Origin: Deltaproteobacteria bacterium | GTDB lineage: Bacteria; Desulfobacterota; Binatia; UBA9968 | Direction of reading: 5' to 3' | DNA length: 64,000 nucleotides | NCBI GenBank assembly: GCA_016874755.1 | Contig: VGTH01000012.1 | Span: 54,091 to 118,090 of the forward strand | Translations under genes and position numbers: made by a program | Shown here: in pieces, positions 26,687 through 35,298 of the stretch | Numbering within the stretch: position 1 is the first letter of the stretch | How the letters are laid out: the number at the start of each line of letters is the position of its first letter | Notes under the pieces: generated by a model | The model's database searches: none | Told to the model about the DNA's origin: nothing | The model's input: only the letters and a program-made list of their open reading frames with translations

Positions 26687-27484
26687 ATGCCTTACACCAA
26701 TTCCAACGGCGTCAAAATCTATTACGAAATCTCCGGCGAGGGCTTCCCGTTTGTGATGGTCCACGCCAACCCCTTCGACCACAATTTGTGGATGTACCAG
26801 ATCGCCCACTTCTCGACCTACTTCAAAGTGGTCGGCATCGACATTCGCGGCTACGGGCGCTCGGATAAACCGGAGACACCCTTCTCGTTGGCGCAAATGG
26901 CCGACGACGTGCTGGCGGTTTGCCGCGATTTGAATATCAAAGAGGCGATCCTCGGCGGTGTCAGCGTTGGCTCGGGCATGGCGCTGCTGCTCGGACTCGA
27001 TCACCCCGAAATGTTCAAAGCGATCATTCTGGTCGGCGGCAGCAGCGGCCCCGGCGGTTCCATCGACGAGCGCATTCGCGGCTATACCAAAGACGGCATC
27101 GCACAGTATCACATCAAACACCTGCGCGAGTTGGTGGCACCGGAATTTGCCGATTCCAAGCTCGGCAGGTATCTGCTCAACACCTTTGTCGAGCGCGACC
27201 CATGGTTGTCGGGCGAATCCATCGGCCAGATCTTTCGCGCCCGCGGCGGCCTCGACATGACGCCGCGTTTGCCTACCATGAAAGTGCCAACGCTGGTGGT
27301 CAACGGCGAGTACGACAATTCACTCGCCGGCGGCAAGAAAACCGCCTCGCTGATTCCCGGCGCAGTGCACAAAGTGCTGCCCAAGACCGGCCACGCCTGT
27401 AACATCGAAGACCCGGCGACATTCGATGGCTTTGTTGTCGATTTTCTGCGGGCGAATAATCTCATGCCTTCGCGACCGTCGTAG
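26687..27484 (+). CDS. Alpha/beta hydrolase
   Basis: A 265-residue alpha/beta hydrolase. MVHANPFDHNLW is the oxyanion region and IRGYGRSDKP a conserved loop. The nucleophile elbow reads GGVSVGSG (Ser in GVSVG), and GHACNIEDP carries the late histidine. It resembles the esterase / 3-oxoadipate enol-lactonase group, but the substrate is unknown. Start is ATG at 26687 (MPYTNSNG); the frame opens 48 bases earlier. TTGACA at 26652 could be part of its promoter. Confidence 0.87.
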   Translation: MPYTNSNGVKIYYEISGEGFPFVMVHANPFDHNLWMYQIAHFSTYFKVVGIDIRGYGRSDKPETPFSLAQMADDVLAVCRDLNIKEAILGGVSVGSGMALLLGLDHPEMFKAIILVGGSSGPGGSIDERIRGYTKDGIAQYHIKHLRELVAPEFADSKLGRYLLNTFVERDPWLSGESIGQIFRARGGLDMTPRLPTMKVPTLVVNGEYDNSLAGGKKTASLIPGAVHKVLPKTGHACNIEDPATFDGFVVDFLRANNLMPSRPS

Positions 27485-27531
27485 AGAGGCAGGCTTGGCT
27501 TGCGCGTGCTGGTTGCGGATAAAACTTAAAC

Positions 27532-27629
27532 TTCACCACGAAGGAGCACAGGAAGGGACCCGCAGTTCGGAGGCAAATTTTTCGATTTTCTTCTCTTAAC
27601 TTCGTGAGCTTCGTGTCCTTCGTGAGCTC
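27532..27629. repeat. CACGAAG-word inverted repeat, copy 2 (degenerate)
   Basis: TTCACCACGAAGGAGCAC on the left (27532 onward) faces CTTCGTGTCCTTCGTGAGCTC on the right (ending 27629). Pairing is less complete than in copy 1. GTTCGGAG follows the left arm as in copy 1. Confidence 0.65.
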
Positions 27630-27667
27630 AGACTCCGGGAGCCAGCACACTAGAATGGGAAACTGCC

Positions 27668-28222
27668 ATGGCCGTTAACATCGAAAAACTAAAAAGCATG
27701 GCGCCGCCCAAGGGCATGGAATTTCACATCGCCAAGGTCGGCCATGTCGTTTTGCAAGTCACCGAGCTTGAGCGCGCCACCGACTTTTACACCCGCGTGC
27801 TGGGCTTCAAAGTCTCCGATGTTTACCCGGAAGAGATGATGCCCGGTGGCATGGTGTTTTTGCGCTGCAACAGCGATCACCATTGCCTGGCTCTGGTCGG
27901 CCAAGGCGACGGCAAGAACAATCATCGCGAGCTGCACCATCTCGCCTTTGAAGTGCCGACGCTCGGCGAAGTGCTGCGGGCGCGCGATCGGCTGCGGGAG
28001 TACGGCGCCAAGATCGATTTCGAAGGCCGGCGCCGCGCCGGCTGCCAAATCGCGGTCGAGTTCCGCGACCCCGATAACAATTCACTGGAGATCTACTGGG
28101 GCGTCGATCAAGTCGGCAGCGACGGCCGCGTGCGCCCGCCGCACGAATGGCATGGGGTGACGTCGCTCGACGAGGCGATTGCCAAGCCCGTGCCTGGGCA
28201 AGACACGCACATTCCGAAATAG
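27668..28222 (+). CDS. VOC-family (glyoxalase/extradiol dioxygenase fold) protein, copy 1
   Basis: A 184-residue protein with two beta-alpha-beta-beta-beta modules. KVGHVVLQVTELERATDFY opens the domain, HHLAFEVP supplies the second metal histidine, and NNSLEIYWGVDQ the late glutamate. It resembles type I extradiol dioxygenases or metal-dependent lyases. The tail (VDQVGSDGR.RP..EW...TSLDEA) is shared with the VOC protein at 32407-32916, so the two are paralogues. First gene of the group leading to DUF1152 and the MFS pair, separated from it by a hairpin repeat. Confidence 0.87.
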   Translation: MAVNIEKLKSMAPPKGMEFHIAKVGHVVLQVTELERATDFYTRVLGFKVSDVYPEEMMPGGMVFLRCNSDHHCLALVGQGDGKNNHRELHHLAFEVPTLGEVLRARDRLREYGAKIDFEGRRRAGCQIAVEFRDPDNNSLEIYWGVDQVGSDGRVRPPHEWHGVTSLDEAIAKPVPGQDTHIPK

Positions 28223-28226
28223 ACTT

Positions 28227-28318
28227 TTCTCCACGAAGGAGACACGCAGATCACGAAGGTAAACAAAGAAAATAAAACCTTTTCCGAACTTCGTTTCCTT
28301 CGTGTCTTAGGGGTGAAA
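28227..28318. repeat. CACGAAG-word inverted repeat, copy 3
   Basis: Left arm begins TTCTCCACGAAGGAGACACG at 28227. The right arm ends about 28318 and contains TTTTCCGAACTTCGT. TTCC-type words flank the loop as in the other copies. Confidence 0.7.
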
Positions 28319-28356
28319 CATCCCCCGACCTTCACGCACACTCTAACCCCACACAC

Positions 28357-29325
28357 ATGAAAGCAACAACAACCAGCGAATCTCTTGAAGATCTCATCCG
28401 CGCTTCCAAGCGCGTCCTCGTTATCGGTGTCGGCGGTGGCGGCGACGTGGTCGGCGCGCTAGCCGCCGCACGTTTTTTGGAATTCTGCGGCCTGGAATTT
28501 TCCCTCGGCGGCCTTTCCTGGGAGCGCAACGTTTACGATCCGATTCCTGGGCCACGCAAGCTGAGCGAAACCCGCAACGTAAAACCGCTGCATGAATTTG
28601 CCTGGCTCGCCAACGCGCAGAGTCAAACCAGCACCGGGGTTCCCTTCGCCGAAGCGAAGATGGCAGCGGTGCTAAGTCGCGAAGCACTGCTCGTCGACAT
28701 CAACGGCGGCGCCGCGGGAGTAGTCGCGGGGCTCGAAGTGGCGATGAAAGAATTAAAGACCGACTTCTTGGTCGGCCTCGACGTCGGCGGCGATTCGCTG
28801 GCGCAAGGGCATGAGCCCGGTTTGCGCAGCCCGTTGGCGGACTCGATCATGCTTGCCGCGTTCGCGGAGCTGGAAAGGCGCGGTCACCGGACGATCTGGA
28901 GTGTGTTCGGCTACGGCAGCGACGGCGAGTTGAGCGTCGACGAAATCGAGTTAGCGTTGGCCCAATTGGCCAAAGCGGATGGACTGCTGGGCGCCTGGTC
29001 GCTGACGCCAAAGATCGCCGCCGAACTTACTGAGGTCATCAAGACTGTGCCCACCGAAGCGAGCGCCATTCCGGTCGAGTGTTTTCACGGTGCCTGGGGC
29101 GAACGACAGATTCGCCGCGGCGAACGAAGCCTCAAAATGACGCCCCTGACGGCGCTGACTTTCTTCATGTCAACCGCGAAACTTTATGCTACATTGGCCC
29201 GGCCCGCTCACGCCGTGCGCCCGAGCACGTCACTGGATCAAGCCAACGACGCCCTCCACGCCATCGGCATCCGCACCGAGTTGGATTACGAGCGCGAGTA
29301 CTACGAAAAGAACCGAGCTAAATGA
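28357..29325 (+). CDS. DUF1152 domain protein
   Basis: A 322-residue protein matching DUF1152 by overall pattern: VLVIGVGGGGDVVGAL near the N-terminus, then LVDINGG, VGLDVGGDSLA and a C-terminal ALTFFM..AKLYAT. The glycine-rich first strand-loop suggests a nucleotide- or cofactor-binding fold. No biochemical role is known to me. The stop overlaps the start of the first MFS gene (ATGA), so it is translationally coupled and probably works with the transporters. Confidence 0.83.
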   Translation: MKATTTSESLEDLIRASKRVLVIGVGGGGDVVGALAAARFLEFCGLEFSLGGLSWERNVYDPIPGPRKLSETRNVKPLHEFAWLANAQSQTSTGVPFAEAKMAAVLSREALLVDINGGAAGVVAGLEVAMKELKTDFLVGLDVGGDSLAQGHEPGLRSPLADSIMLAAFAELERRGHRTIWSVFGYGSDGELSVDEIELALAQLAKADGLLGAWSLTPKIAAELTEVIKTVPTEASAIPVECFHGAWGERQIRRGERSLKMTPLTALTFFMSTAKLYATLARPAHAVRPSTSLDQANDALHAIGIRTELDYEREYYEKNRAK

Positions 29326-30572
29326 TCCAGCGCCTCTTCGGCAATCTGCAGCGCGATGTCCTCGTGCTCATGACTTCGCGCGGCATCCGCGCCTTCGCAT
29401 TCTCCTATCTCGGCGTCATCTTCGCGATCTATCTCAGTCAGCTCGGCTACTCGACGGTCACCGTCGGCCTGATTATCTCCACCGCCTACGGCAGCAGCGC
29501 CGTCATGACCGCGGTTTGGGGTTATCTTTCGGATCGCTACGGCCGCAAAAAGATTCTTATGCTCTTGGCCGTGCTGACGATTGTCTCCAATTTGATTTAC
29601 ATTTTTTTCAGCCATCTAATTTTTATCTTTGCCGCGGTGATCATCGCCAACGTCGGCGCCGGCGGCTCAGGCGGCGGCGGCCAGGGCGGCGGGCCGATGA
29701 ACCCGGTGGAGCTCGCGTTGCTAGCTGAAAAATGCACGCCGGAAGAACGCAATAAAGTTTTCAGCACCAACTCTTTTGTCGGCTCGATCATGGGCTCGTT
29801 GGGCGCGCTGGTCAGCGGCCTGCCGCATTATCTGCAACAGAGTTGGGGCTGGCAGCCGATCGCTTCCTACAAGCCGCTGTTTGTTCTAACCGCGCTTTTT
29901 AGCGTCGTCCTGCTGCTCGCCTACAGCACCATCGAAGAGCACCATGTGCCCCAGGCGCGGGTGAAAAAAACCGCCACCGTGCGCACCCGCTTCGGCTTCG
30001 TCACCAGGATGTCGCTCCTCGGTATGATCGACAATCTGGGCGCCGGCATGATCGGCCCGCTCTTGTCCTACTGGTTTTTCATTCGCTACGGCGTCGAGCT
30101 CACGTCGCTGGGCTTCATGTTTTTTCTCTCTTATTTGCTGGCCGCCATGTCCTTTCTTGCCGCGCCGGTCATCGCGCGCAGGGTCGGCGTGGTGCGCACC
30201 ATGGCAGGGTCCCATGGCTTAGCCTCGCTGCTCTATCTTTGTCTGCCGCTGGCACCGACGTTTACCGTGGCTGCGGCCATGATGGTGCTGCGCTCGTTTT
30301 TCGCCTACATGGACAATCCGCTGCGCAGCTCTTTTATTATGGGTGTGGTCCGGCCCGAAGACCGCGCCTCAGCGGCAGGCATCACAACCCTGTCGCGTCA
30401 CGTGCCGGTATCGATTAGCCCAACGCTGTCGGCCTACATGATGCAAGCGTTTTCGCTGAACGTCCCGATCGCCTTGGGTGGCTTTTTGCAGCTGGCCCAT
30501 GACGGCATCTTCTACTATCTATTCCGCAATGTCCGGCCGCCCGAAGAACAGGCCAAAGCCGCAGCTGCGTGA
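29322..30572 (+). CDS. MFS transporter, first of a tandem paralogous pair
   Basis: A 416-residue carrier with about 12 helices. The motif-A loop is YLSDRYGRKK (68-77). Between helices 4 and 5 there is an unusual glycine-rich loop, VGAGGSGGGG and on to residue 124, followed by PMNPVE. MDNPLRSSF and AGITTLSRHVP occur in the C-terminal half. It overlaps the DUF1152 gene before it and the second MFS gene after it. Substrate unknown. Confidence 0.88.
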   Translation: MIQRLFGNLQRDVLVLMTSRGIRAFAFSYLGVIFAIYLSQLGYSTVTVGLIISTAYGSSAVMTAVWGYLSDRYGRKKILMLLAVLTIVSNLIYIFFSHLIFIFAAVIIANVGAGGSGGGGQGGGPMNPVELALLAEKCTPEERNKVFSTNSFVGSIMGSLGALVSGLPHYLQQSWGWQPIASYKPLFVLTALFSVVLLLAYSTIEEHHVPQARVKKTATVRTRFGFVTRMSLLGMIDNLGAGMIGPLLSYWFFIRYGVELTSLGFMFFLSYLLAAMSFLAAPVIARRVGVVRTMAGSHGLASLLYLCLPLAPTFTVAAAMMVLRSFFAYMDNPLRSSFIMGVVRPEDRASAAGITTLSRHVPVSISPTLSAYMMQAFSLNVPIALGGFLQLAHDGIFYYLFRNVRPPEEQAKAAAA

Positions 30573-31804
30573 CCATGAACCTCCTCGCTGAGCTACACCG
30601 CGACGCCAAGCTGTTGATGGCCTCGCGCGGCATCCGCGCCTTCGCCTTCTCCTATCTCAACGTCGTTTTCGCGATCTATCTCGACCGCTTGGGCTACTCG
30701 ACCATCACCATCGGCGTCATCTTTTCGGTTGCGTATCTGAGCGGCGCTTTGCTGACGGCGGTCTGGGGCTATCTGTCCGACCGCTATGGCCGGCGAAAAA
30801 TTCTCATGCTGCTCGCCGTGCTGACGATCGTCTCCAACGCGATATTTGTCTTCTTTAGCAGCCTGTTTTTTATCTTGTTGGCCGTAATCATCGCCAACGT
30901 CGGCGCCGGCGGATCGGGTGGCGGCGGCTCCGGCGGCGGGCCGTTCAACCCAGTCGAAGAAGCCCTGCTCGCGGAGAAATGCCGGCCGGAAAATCGCAAT
31001 CAGATCTTCGCCTTCAACTCCTTCGTCGGCTCGGTCATGGGCTCGCTCGGCGCTTTGGCGGCGGGCTTGCCGCAGTATCTGCAAGAAAAATGGTCCTGGG
31101 ACGCGGTGGCTTCCTACAAGCCGCTGTTCATTTTCACGATCCTTTTTAGCGTCGTGCTGCTGTTGGTCTACAGCAAGATCAGCGAACAAGTGCAGGTGCG
31201 CACCGCCGAGAAAAAAATCTCCAAGGCTACCGGCGTCTTCGTCACCAAGATGTCGATCCTCGCCTTCGTCGATAACTTCGGCGCAGGCTTAGCCGGCTCG
31301 CTGGTGGCCTATTGGTTTTTTCTGCGCTTCGGCGTCGAGCTCAAATCCCTTGGCTTCATGTTTTTCATCGCAAATTTTTTGGCCGCCCTATCGTTCCTCA
31401 GCGCGCCGATCATTGCCCGCTACATCGGCATCGTGCGCACCATGGCCTTTTCCCACGGCCTGGCTTCGATCATTTATCTTTCCATCCCCTTCGCGCCGAC
31501 ATTCTTTAGCGCCGCAGTCTTGTTGTCGATCCGTTCCTACTTCGCCTACATGGACAATCCGCTGCGCGCTTCGTTCACCATGGCCATGGTGCAGTCAAAC
31601 GAGCGCGGCTCGGCAGCCGGGGTCACCAGTCTCGCGCGCGTGGTCCCGTTTGGCATTAGCCCAACCATCGCGACCTATCTGATGCAAAGCGGCCTACTGG
31701 CCCTTCCCTTGTTCATCGGCGGCGGGTTACAATTGGTCAACGATGTGGCGTTCTTCTTGATGTTCCGCCATGTGAAACCGCCGGAAGAAATGAACCCGAA
31801 ATAA
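30569..31804 (+). CDS. MFS transporter, second of a tandem paralogous pair
   Basis: A 411-residue paralogue of the preceding carrier. It shares SRGIRAFAFSYL, YLSDRYGR, the glycine-rich loop at 112-124 (GGSGGGGSGGG) and MDNPLR. The start is GTG at 30569, overlapping the previous stop, or ATG at 30575. Two closely related carriers encoded in overlap could form a heterodimer or export related compounds. Its stop shares a base with the next start (TAATG). Confidence 0.88.
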   Translation: MTMNLLAELHRDAKLLMASRGIRAFAFSYLNVVFAIYLDRLGYSTITIGVIFSVAYLSGALLTAVWGYLSDRYGRRKILMLLAVLTIVSNAIFVFFSSLFFILLAVIIANVGAGGSGGGGSGGGPFNPVEEALLAEKCRPENRNQIFAFNSFVGSVMGSLGALAAGLPQYLQEKWSWDAVASYKPLFIFTILFSVVLLLVYSKISEQVQVRTAEKKISKATGVFVTKMSILAFVDNFGAGLAGSLVAYWFFLRFGVELKSLGFMFFIANFLAALSFLSAPIIARYIGIVRTMAFSHGLASIIYLSIPFAPTFFSAAVLLSIRSYFAYMDNPLRASFTMAMVQSNERGSAAGVTSLARVVPFGISPTIATYLMQSGLLALPLFIGGGLQLVNDVAFFLMFRHVKPPEEMNPK

Positions 31805-32211
31805 TGCCTACCCGACGCTTCAACCCGCCCACTGGCGCCGTCGGCTTCATCGAACGGCTCGCCGAGCAGCGCATTCAAGAAGCCCAACGCAACGGCAAGT
31901 TCGACAACCTCGCCGGCAAGGGTAGACCCCTGGAGATCGAGGACTACAGCAATCTCCCGGAAGATTTGCGGATGGCCTATCACGTTCTCAAGAACGCCCG
32001 CGTCCTGCCGCCCGAAGCCGAACTGATGAATGACATCCACATCCTCGAAGATCTGCTCAAGCATGTCGAAGACGAGGGCGAGCGCCAATCGCTAGCCAAA
32101 AGCCTGCAATGGAAGATGATCCGCCTCGATATGATGAAGCGGCGCTCGCTCGACGAGAACAGCTTGCGCGGCTACGGGCGCAAGCTGTTGGCGAAGTTTG
32201 GTCGGAGATAA
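31804..32211 (+). CDS. DUF1992 domain protein (DnaJ-homologue subfamily C member 28 type)
   Basis: A 135-residue protein. AEQRIQEAQRNGKFDNLAGKG and LPEDLRMAYHVLKNA are the DUF1992 signatures; a J-domain is absent. It is mostly helical and probably cytosolic. Function unknown. It begins on the last base of the MFS stop codon, so it is part of the same operon as DUF1152 and the MFS pair. Confidence 0.85.
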   Translation: MPTRRFNPPTGAVGFIERLAEQRIQEAQRNGKFDNLAGKGRPLEIEDYSNLPEDLRMAYHVLKNARVLPPEAELMNDIHILEDLLKHVEDEGERQSLAKSLQWKMIRLDMMKRRSLDENSLRGYGRKLLAKFGRR

Positions 32212-32215
32212 ATCA

Positions 32216-32309
32216 AGGCAACAGGCGAGAGGCAACAGGCAACAATTCGGAACATCGAATGAGTTTTGGCGCCTTTCCGAATCTGTTGCCTGCTGCCTAG
32301 TGCCTCTCG
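32216..32309. repeat. Inverted repeat of reiterated GGCAACA words
   Basis: Left arm 32216-32252 contains three GGCAACAG-type words and ends ATTCGGAA. Right arm 32275-32309 starts TTCCGAAT and ends TGCCTCTCG. The loop-side TTCGGAA/TTCCGAA resembles the base seen in the CACGAAG family. Confidence 0.75.
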
Positions 32310-32406
32310 TCGATTTCGCCTCCTTTGCCTTGCCCATGCCCTCCGTGGTAAAAGTGCTTCACATTTAGCCGCTTTTGCGGTCGAACAAGCTGAAAGGAGC
32401 CAAGTT

Positions 32407-32916
32407 ATGGCAAGTGAAAAATCCCCGATCAATGTCAAAAAAATCGGTCATGTGGTCTACGCGTGCAGCGACATCGAGCGCACCGCGAAGTTCTGGACCG
32501 AGATCATGAACTTTAAGTTCTCCGACAAGAACGAGATCGGCATGGTCTTTTTCCGTAACGCCACCGACCATCACACCATCGCGCTCATCCAGGCGACCGA
32601 GAAAAACCAGCTTCCCAAGCGCGGCCAGGTCGGCTTCGATCACATGGCGTTGGAAGTCGCCAGCGTCTCCGAGCTGTTCAAGATTCGTGACTTTTTGAAA
32701 TCAAAAGGCGTGGAGATCTTCTACGAAGGCCGCCGTGGCCCCGGCGGCAACCCCGGCGTCGAATTTTACGATCCTGATGGTTACAAGGTTGAAATCTATG
32801 CCGCCATGGATCAAATCGGCACCGACGGCCGCAGCCGCCCCGCCAACGAGTGGAGCCGGGCGACCACGTTGGAAGACGTGGTGAAGAATCCGCTGCCTAA
32901 CTCGGACTACCATTAA
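32407..32916 (+). CDS. VOC-family protein, copy 2
   Basis: A 169-residue paralogue of the VOC protein at 27668. KIGHVVYACSDIERTAKFW opens the domain, DHHTIALIQ and FDHMALEVA provide histidines, and GYKVEIYAAMDQIGTDGRSR gives the late glutamate and the shared tail. AAAGGAG precedes ATG at 32407. It lies after DUF1992 with a hairpin between. Probably metal-dependent; reaction unknown. Confidence 0.86.
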   Translation: MASEKSPINVKKIGHVVYACSDIERTAKFWTEIMNFKFSDKNEIGMVFFRNATDHHTIALIQATEKNQLPKRGQVGFDHMALEVASVSELFKIRDFLKSKGVEIFYEGRRGPGGNPGVEFYDPDGYKVEIYAAMDQIGTDGRSRPANEWSRATTLEDVVKNPLPNSDYH

Positions 32917-32931
32917 TCCAATGGTTTTGAG

Positions 32932-32993
32932 TTTCGGGTTTCGTGTTGCGGGTTTGTCGAATTAACCCGCAACACGGAACTCGAAACCCGAAA
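32932..32993. repeat. Inverted repeat of reiterated GTTTCGGGTTTCG words
   Basis: Left arm 32932-32954 (TTTCGGGTTTCGTGTTGCGG...) and right arm 32964-32993 pair, with the right arm 7 bases longer. The loop is 9 bases. It may terminate the VOC transcript. Confidence 0.8.
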
Positions 32994-33063
32994 TATTTCT
33001 GCGCCGTAACCTACCGATCACATGCCCAGCCGCACGCCGCCAGATTGATATCCTAGGCAACCG

Positions 33064-34128
33064 ATGATTTCGATCCGCCGTCTGCAAAAACGTTTTACGG
33101 TCAGCGACGGCGTCGTGGCGGCGATCCAATCCCTCGATCTGGAAATCGCCGAGGGCGAGCTGTTCGTCATCGTCGGCGCCAGTGGTTCGGGCAAGACTAC
33201 TCTATTGCGCTGTATCGCCGGGCTCGAAGTGCCGGACGGCGGCGCGATCGCCATCGGCGGCAAAACGGTTTCATCGGATCAGCCGCCCGTCTGGATACCG
33301 CCGCAGCAGCGCGGCTTGGGGATGGTGTTTCAGTCCTACGCCGTTTGGCCCCATCTCACCGTCTCTGAAAACATCGCCTTGCCGTTGGCCGAAGGAGCGC
33401 AGCGCATCCCGAAGAGCGAAGTTGCCAGCCGAGTAAAAGAAGCGTTGCGCCTAGTGCAGCTCGAAGAACAAGCCGACCGTCCGGCGACGCTTTTAAGCGG
33501 CGGCCAGCAACAGCGCGTCGCCTTGGCGCGCGCCATCGCCGTCAGCTCGAAGTTATTGTTGATGGACGAGCCGCTCAGCAACCTCGACGCGCGTCTGCGC
33601 GAGGACGTGCGCGGCCGCATTCGCGACCTCGCCAAGCAGCTTCATTCGACGGTCCTCTACGTCACCCACGATCAGATCGAAGCGATGGCGATTGCCGATA
33701 AGATCGCCCTCATGCAAGCGGGAGAGCTTTTGCAAGTCGGCACGCCGGCCGAGATCTATCACAAGCCTAAGAGCGCCGATGTCGCCGATTTCTTCGGCTC
33801 GGTCAACTGGCTCGACGGCGAGATCCTCGAGCGAGGCATGGTCGCGTCGCCCATCGGCAAACTAAGAATTGAAACTTCAAGCGTTTACGGAAAGCAAATT
33901 AAACTCGGCTTTCGCCCGGAATCGTTGTTGATCGCCAACGGTGCCGCCACCGACAACACGTTCGTTGGCAAGATTACTTCGAGCACATTTCTCGGCGATC
34001 AGTTCACTTTCAACGCCGAAGTGAATGGCCAGCTGCTCTGGGGCAAGAACCGCTCCTTGCCGCAGTCTAACGACGGTGTGCTGAGGTTTCGAGTCGAACC
34101 GGCGGATATTATGGTCTTTGCACGTTAA
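33064..34128 (+). CDS. ABC transporter ATP-binding protein (FbpC/PotA family)
   Basis: A 354-residue ATPase. Walker A is GASGSGKTT, the signature LSGGQQQR, Walker B LLLMDEPLSNLDAR, and the switch histidine is in YVTHDQ. A C-terminal TOBE-type domain (about 260-354) is typical of FbpC/PotA. It energises the following binding protein and two-module permease; order is ATPase, binding protein, permease. The binding protein suggests ferric iron, but other oxyanions or polyamines are possible. Confidence 0.93.
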   Translation: MISIRRLQKRFTVSDGVVAAIQSLDLEIAEGELFVIVGASGSGKTTLLRCIAGLEVPDGGAIAIGGKTVSSDQPPVWIPPQQRGLGMVFQSYAVWPHLTVSENIALPLAEGAQRIPKSEVASRVKEALRLVQLEEQADRPATLLSGGQQQRVALARAIAVSSKLLLMDEPLSNLDARLREDVRGRIRDLAKQLHSTVLYVTHDQIEAMAIADKIALMQAGELLQVGTPAEIYHKPKSADVADFFGSVNWLDGEILERGMVASPIGKLRIETSSVYGKQIKLGFRPESLLIANGAATDNTFVGKITSSTFLGDQFTFNAEVNGQLLWGKNRSLPQSNDGVLRFRVEPADIMVFAR

Positions 34129-34143
34129 ACGATGGGAGGTTTT

Positions 34144-35217
34144 ATGAAGGTCGTTAGAGTTTTGGCAGGCGCGCTAAGCCTACTCACGCTGGCATCTTAT
34201 GCTCGGGCAGCCACTTTGGCTGAGCTGATCGAAGGCGCCAAGAAAGAAGGCGTGCTGCGCGGTCAGTGGGGACAGGCGAGCTTTGGCGGCAGCGAAGGCT
34301 TCAAAGAGATCGTCTCCGCTATGAACAAGAAATACAAGACCGATATCAAAGGTCAGTACACCCCGGGCCCTGACATGCAGGCGCTCATGCTGCGCGTGAT
34401 CCAAGAAAACGCCGCGGGACAACCCGCTAGCACCGACGTTTATCTGGGCAACGCCCAGGCGATGCTCGACGGCTTGAACGCCAAGGTCATGAGGCCGACG
34501 ACCTACAATCAATTTATTCAAGACAAGCCGGCCACCGAAGGCAAGTTCAACCCGATCGCGGCGGACGGCACCCACGTGGCCTTTGCCACCGCCGTCGTCG
34601 GCGTGCAGTACAACACCAACTTCGTCAAGGGCAATGACATTCCGAAAAAGATCGAAGATGTGTTGAACCCCAAATGGAAAGGCAAGATCGCCTCGACGCC
34701 TTATGCTGCCGGCATCCGTGAGTTTGCCACGCCGGATTTTCTCGGCCGCGAAAAGGTCGTCGACTTTACCCGCAAGCTCTCCAAACAGATCGCCGGTCTG
34801 ATGCGCTGCGGCGAAGTCGAGCGCATCACCAGCGGCGAGTTCATCATGCTGGCCTTTACCTGCGGCGGCAACGACGTCAACGTCGCGCGCCGCACCGGCG
34901 CGCCGGTGGGCCATGCAGTCATGGAAGAAGGCACCGTGCTGCACATGCGCTACGCGGCCATACCGAAAAACTCTCGCTCGCCCAACGCCGCCGGCCTGTT
35001 TATTCATTTCCTGATGAGCGCCGAGGGCCAGGAACTGCTCTGGCGCATGGACGGTTTGGACTTGCACCTTTTCCCCGGCTCCCAGACCAAGCGCGAGCTC
35101 GATCGCGTGCGCGCTGCCAAGGGCAAGGTGATCATCAACTCGCCCGAGTGGCTGGCGTCGTTCAAGGACTACACGGCGATCCAGAAGGAGTTGGAAAACA
35201 TACTGAGGCAGAAGTAG
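34144..35217 (+). CDS. Ferric-type ABC transporter substrate-binding protein
   Basis: A 357-residue exported protein (signal peptide ending near SYARA) of the extracellular family 1/13 type seen in iron(III) transporters. LIEGAKKEGVL opens the mature part, and SEGQELLWRM occurs late. No clear paired tyrosines of FbpA are visible, so iron is not certain. GGGAGG lies just before ATG at 34144; a start 12 bases earlier is possible. It follows the ATPase gene by 15 bp. Confidence 0.88.
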   Translation: MKVVRVLAGALSLLTLASYARAATLAELIEGAKKEGVLRGQWGQASFGGSEGFKEIVSAMNKKYKTDIKGQYTPGPDMQALMLRVIQENAAGQPASTDVYLGNAQAMLDGLNAKVMRPTTYNQFIQDKPATEGKFNPIAADGTHVAFATAVVGVQYNTNFVKGNDIPKKIEDVLNPKWKGKIASTPYAAGIREFATPDFLGREKVVDFTRKLSKQIAGLMRCGEVERITSGEFIMLAFTCGGNDVNVARRTGAPVGHAVMEEGTVLHMRYAAIPKNSRSPNAAGLFIHFLMSAEGQELLWRMDGLDLHLFPGSQTKRELDRVRAAKGKVIINSPEWLASFKDYTAIQKELENILRQK

Positions 35218-35221
35218 AAAA

Positions 35222-35290
35222 ATTCCAGATTACAAATTACAAATTATCCAGATCCCTAAGCTGTAATCTGGAATTTTGAATCTGGAATTA
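35222..35290. repeat. Inverted repeat of reiterated CCAGATTACAAATTAC words
   Basis: AATTCCAGATTACA (35221-35234) is mirrored by TGTAATCTGGAATT (35262-35275), with a further TCTGGAATTA copy at 35281-35290. Direct TTACAAA words lie inside. It is AT-rich and sits between the binding-protein and permease genes of one ABC system. Confidence 0.8.
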
Positions 35291-35298
35291 TCATTCCT

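Noticed and set aside
26579..27121. Upstream extension of the NMT1-type binding protein
   Set aside because: It runs antisense through the alpha/beta hydrolase, and the signal peptide starts at 26578.
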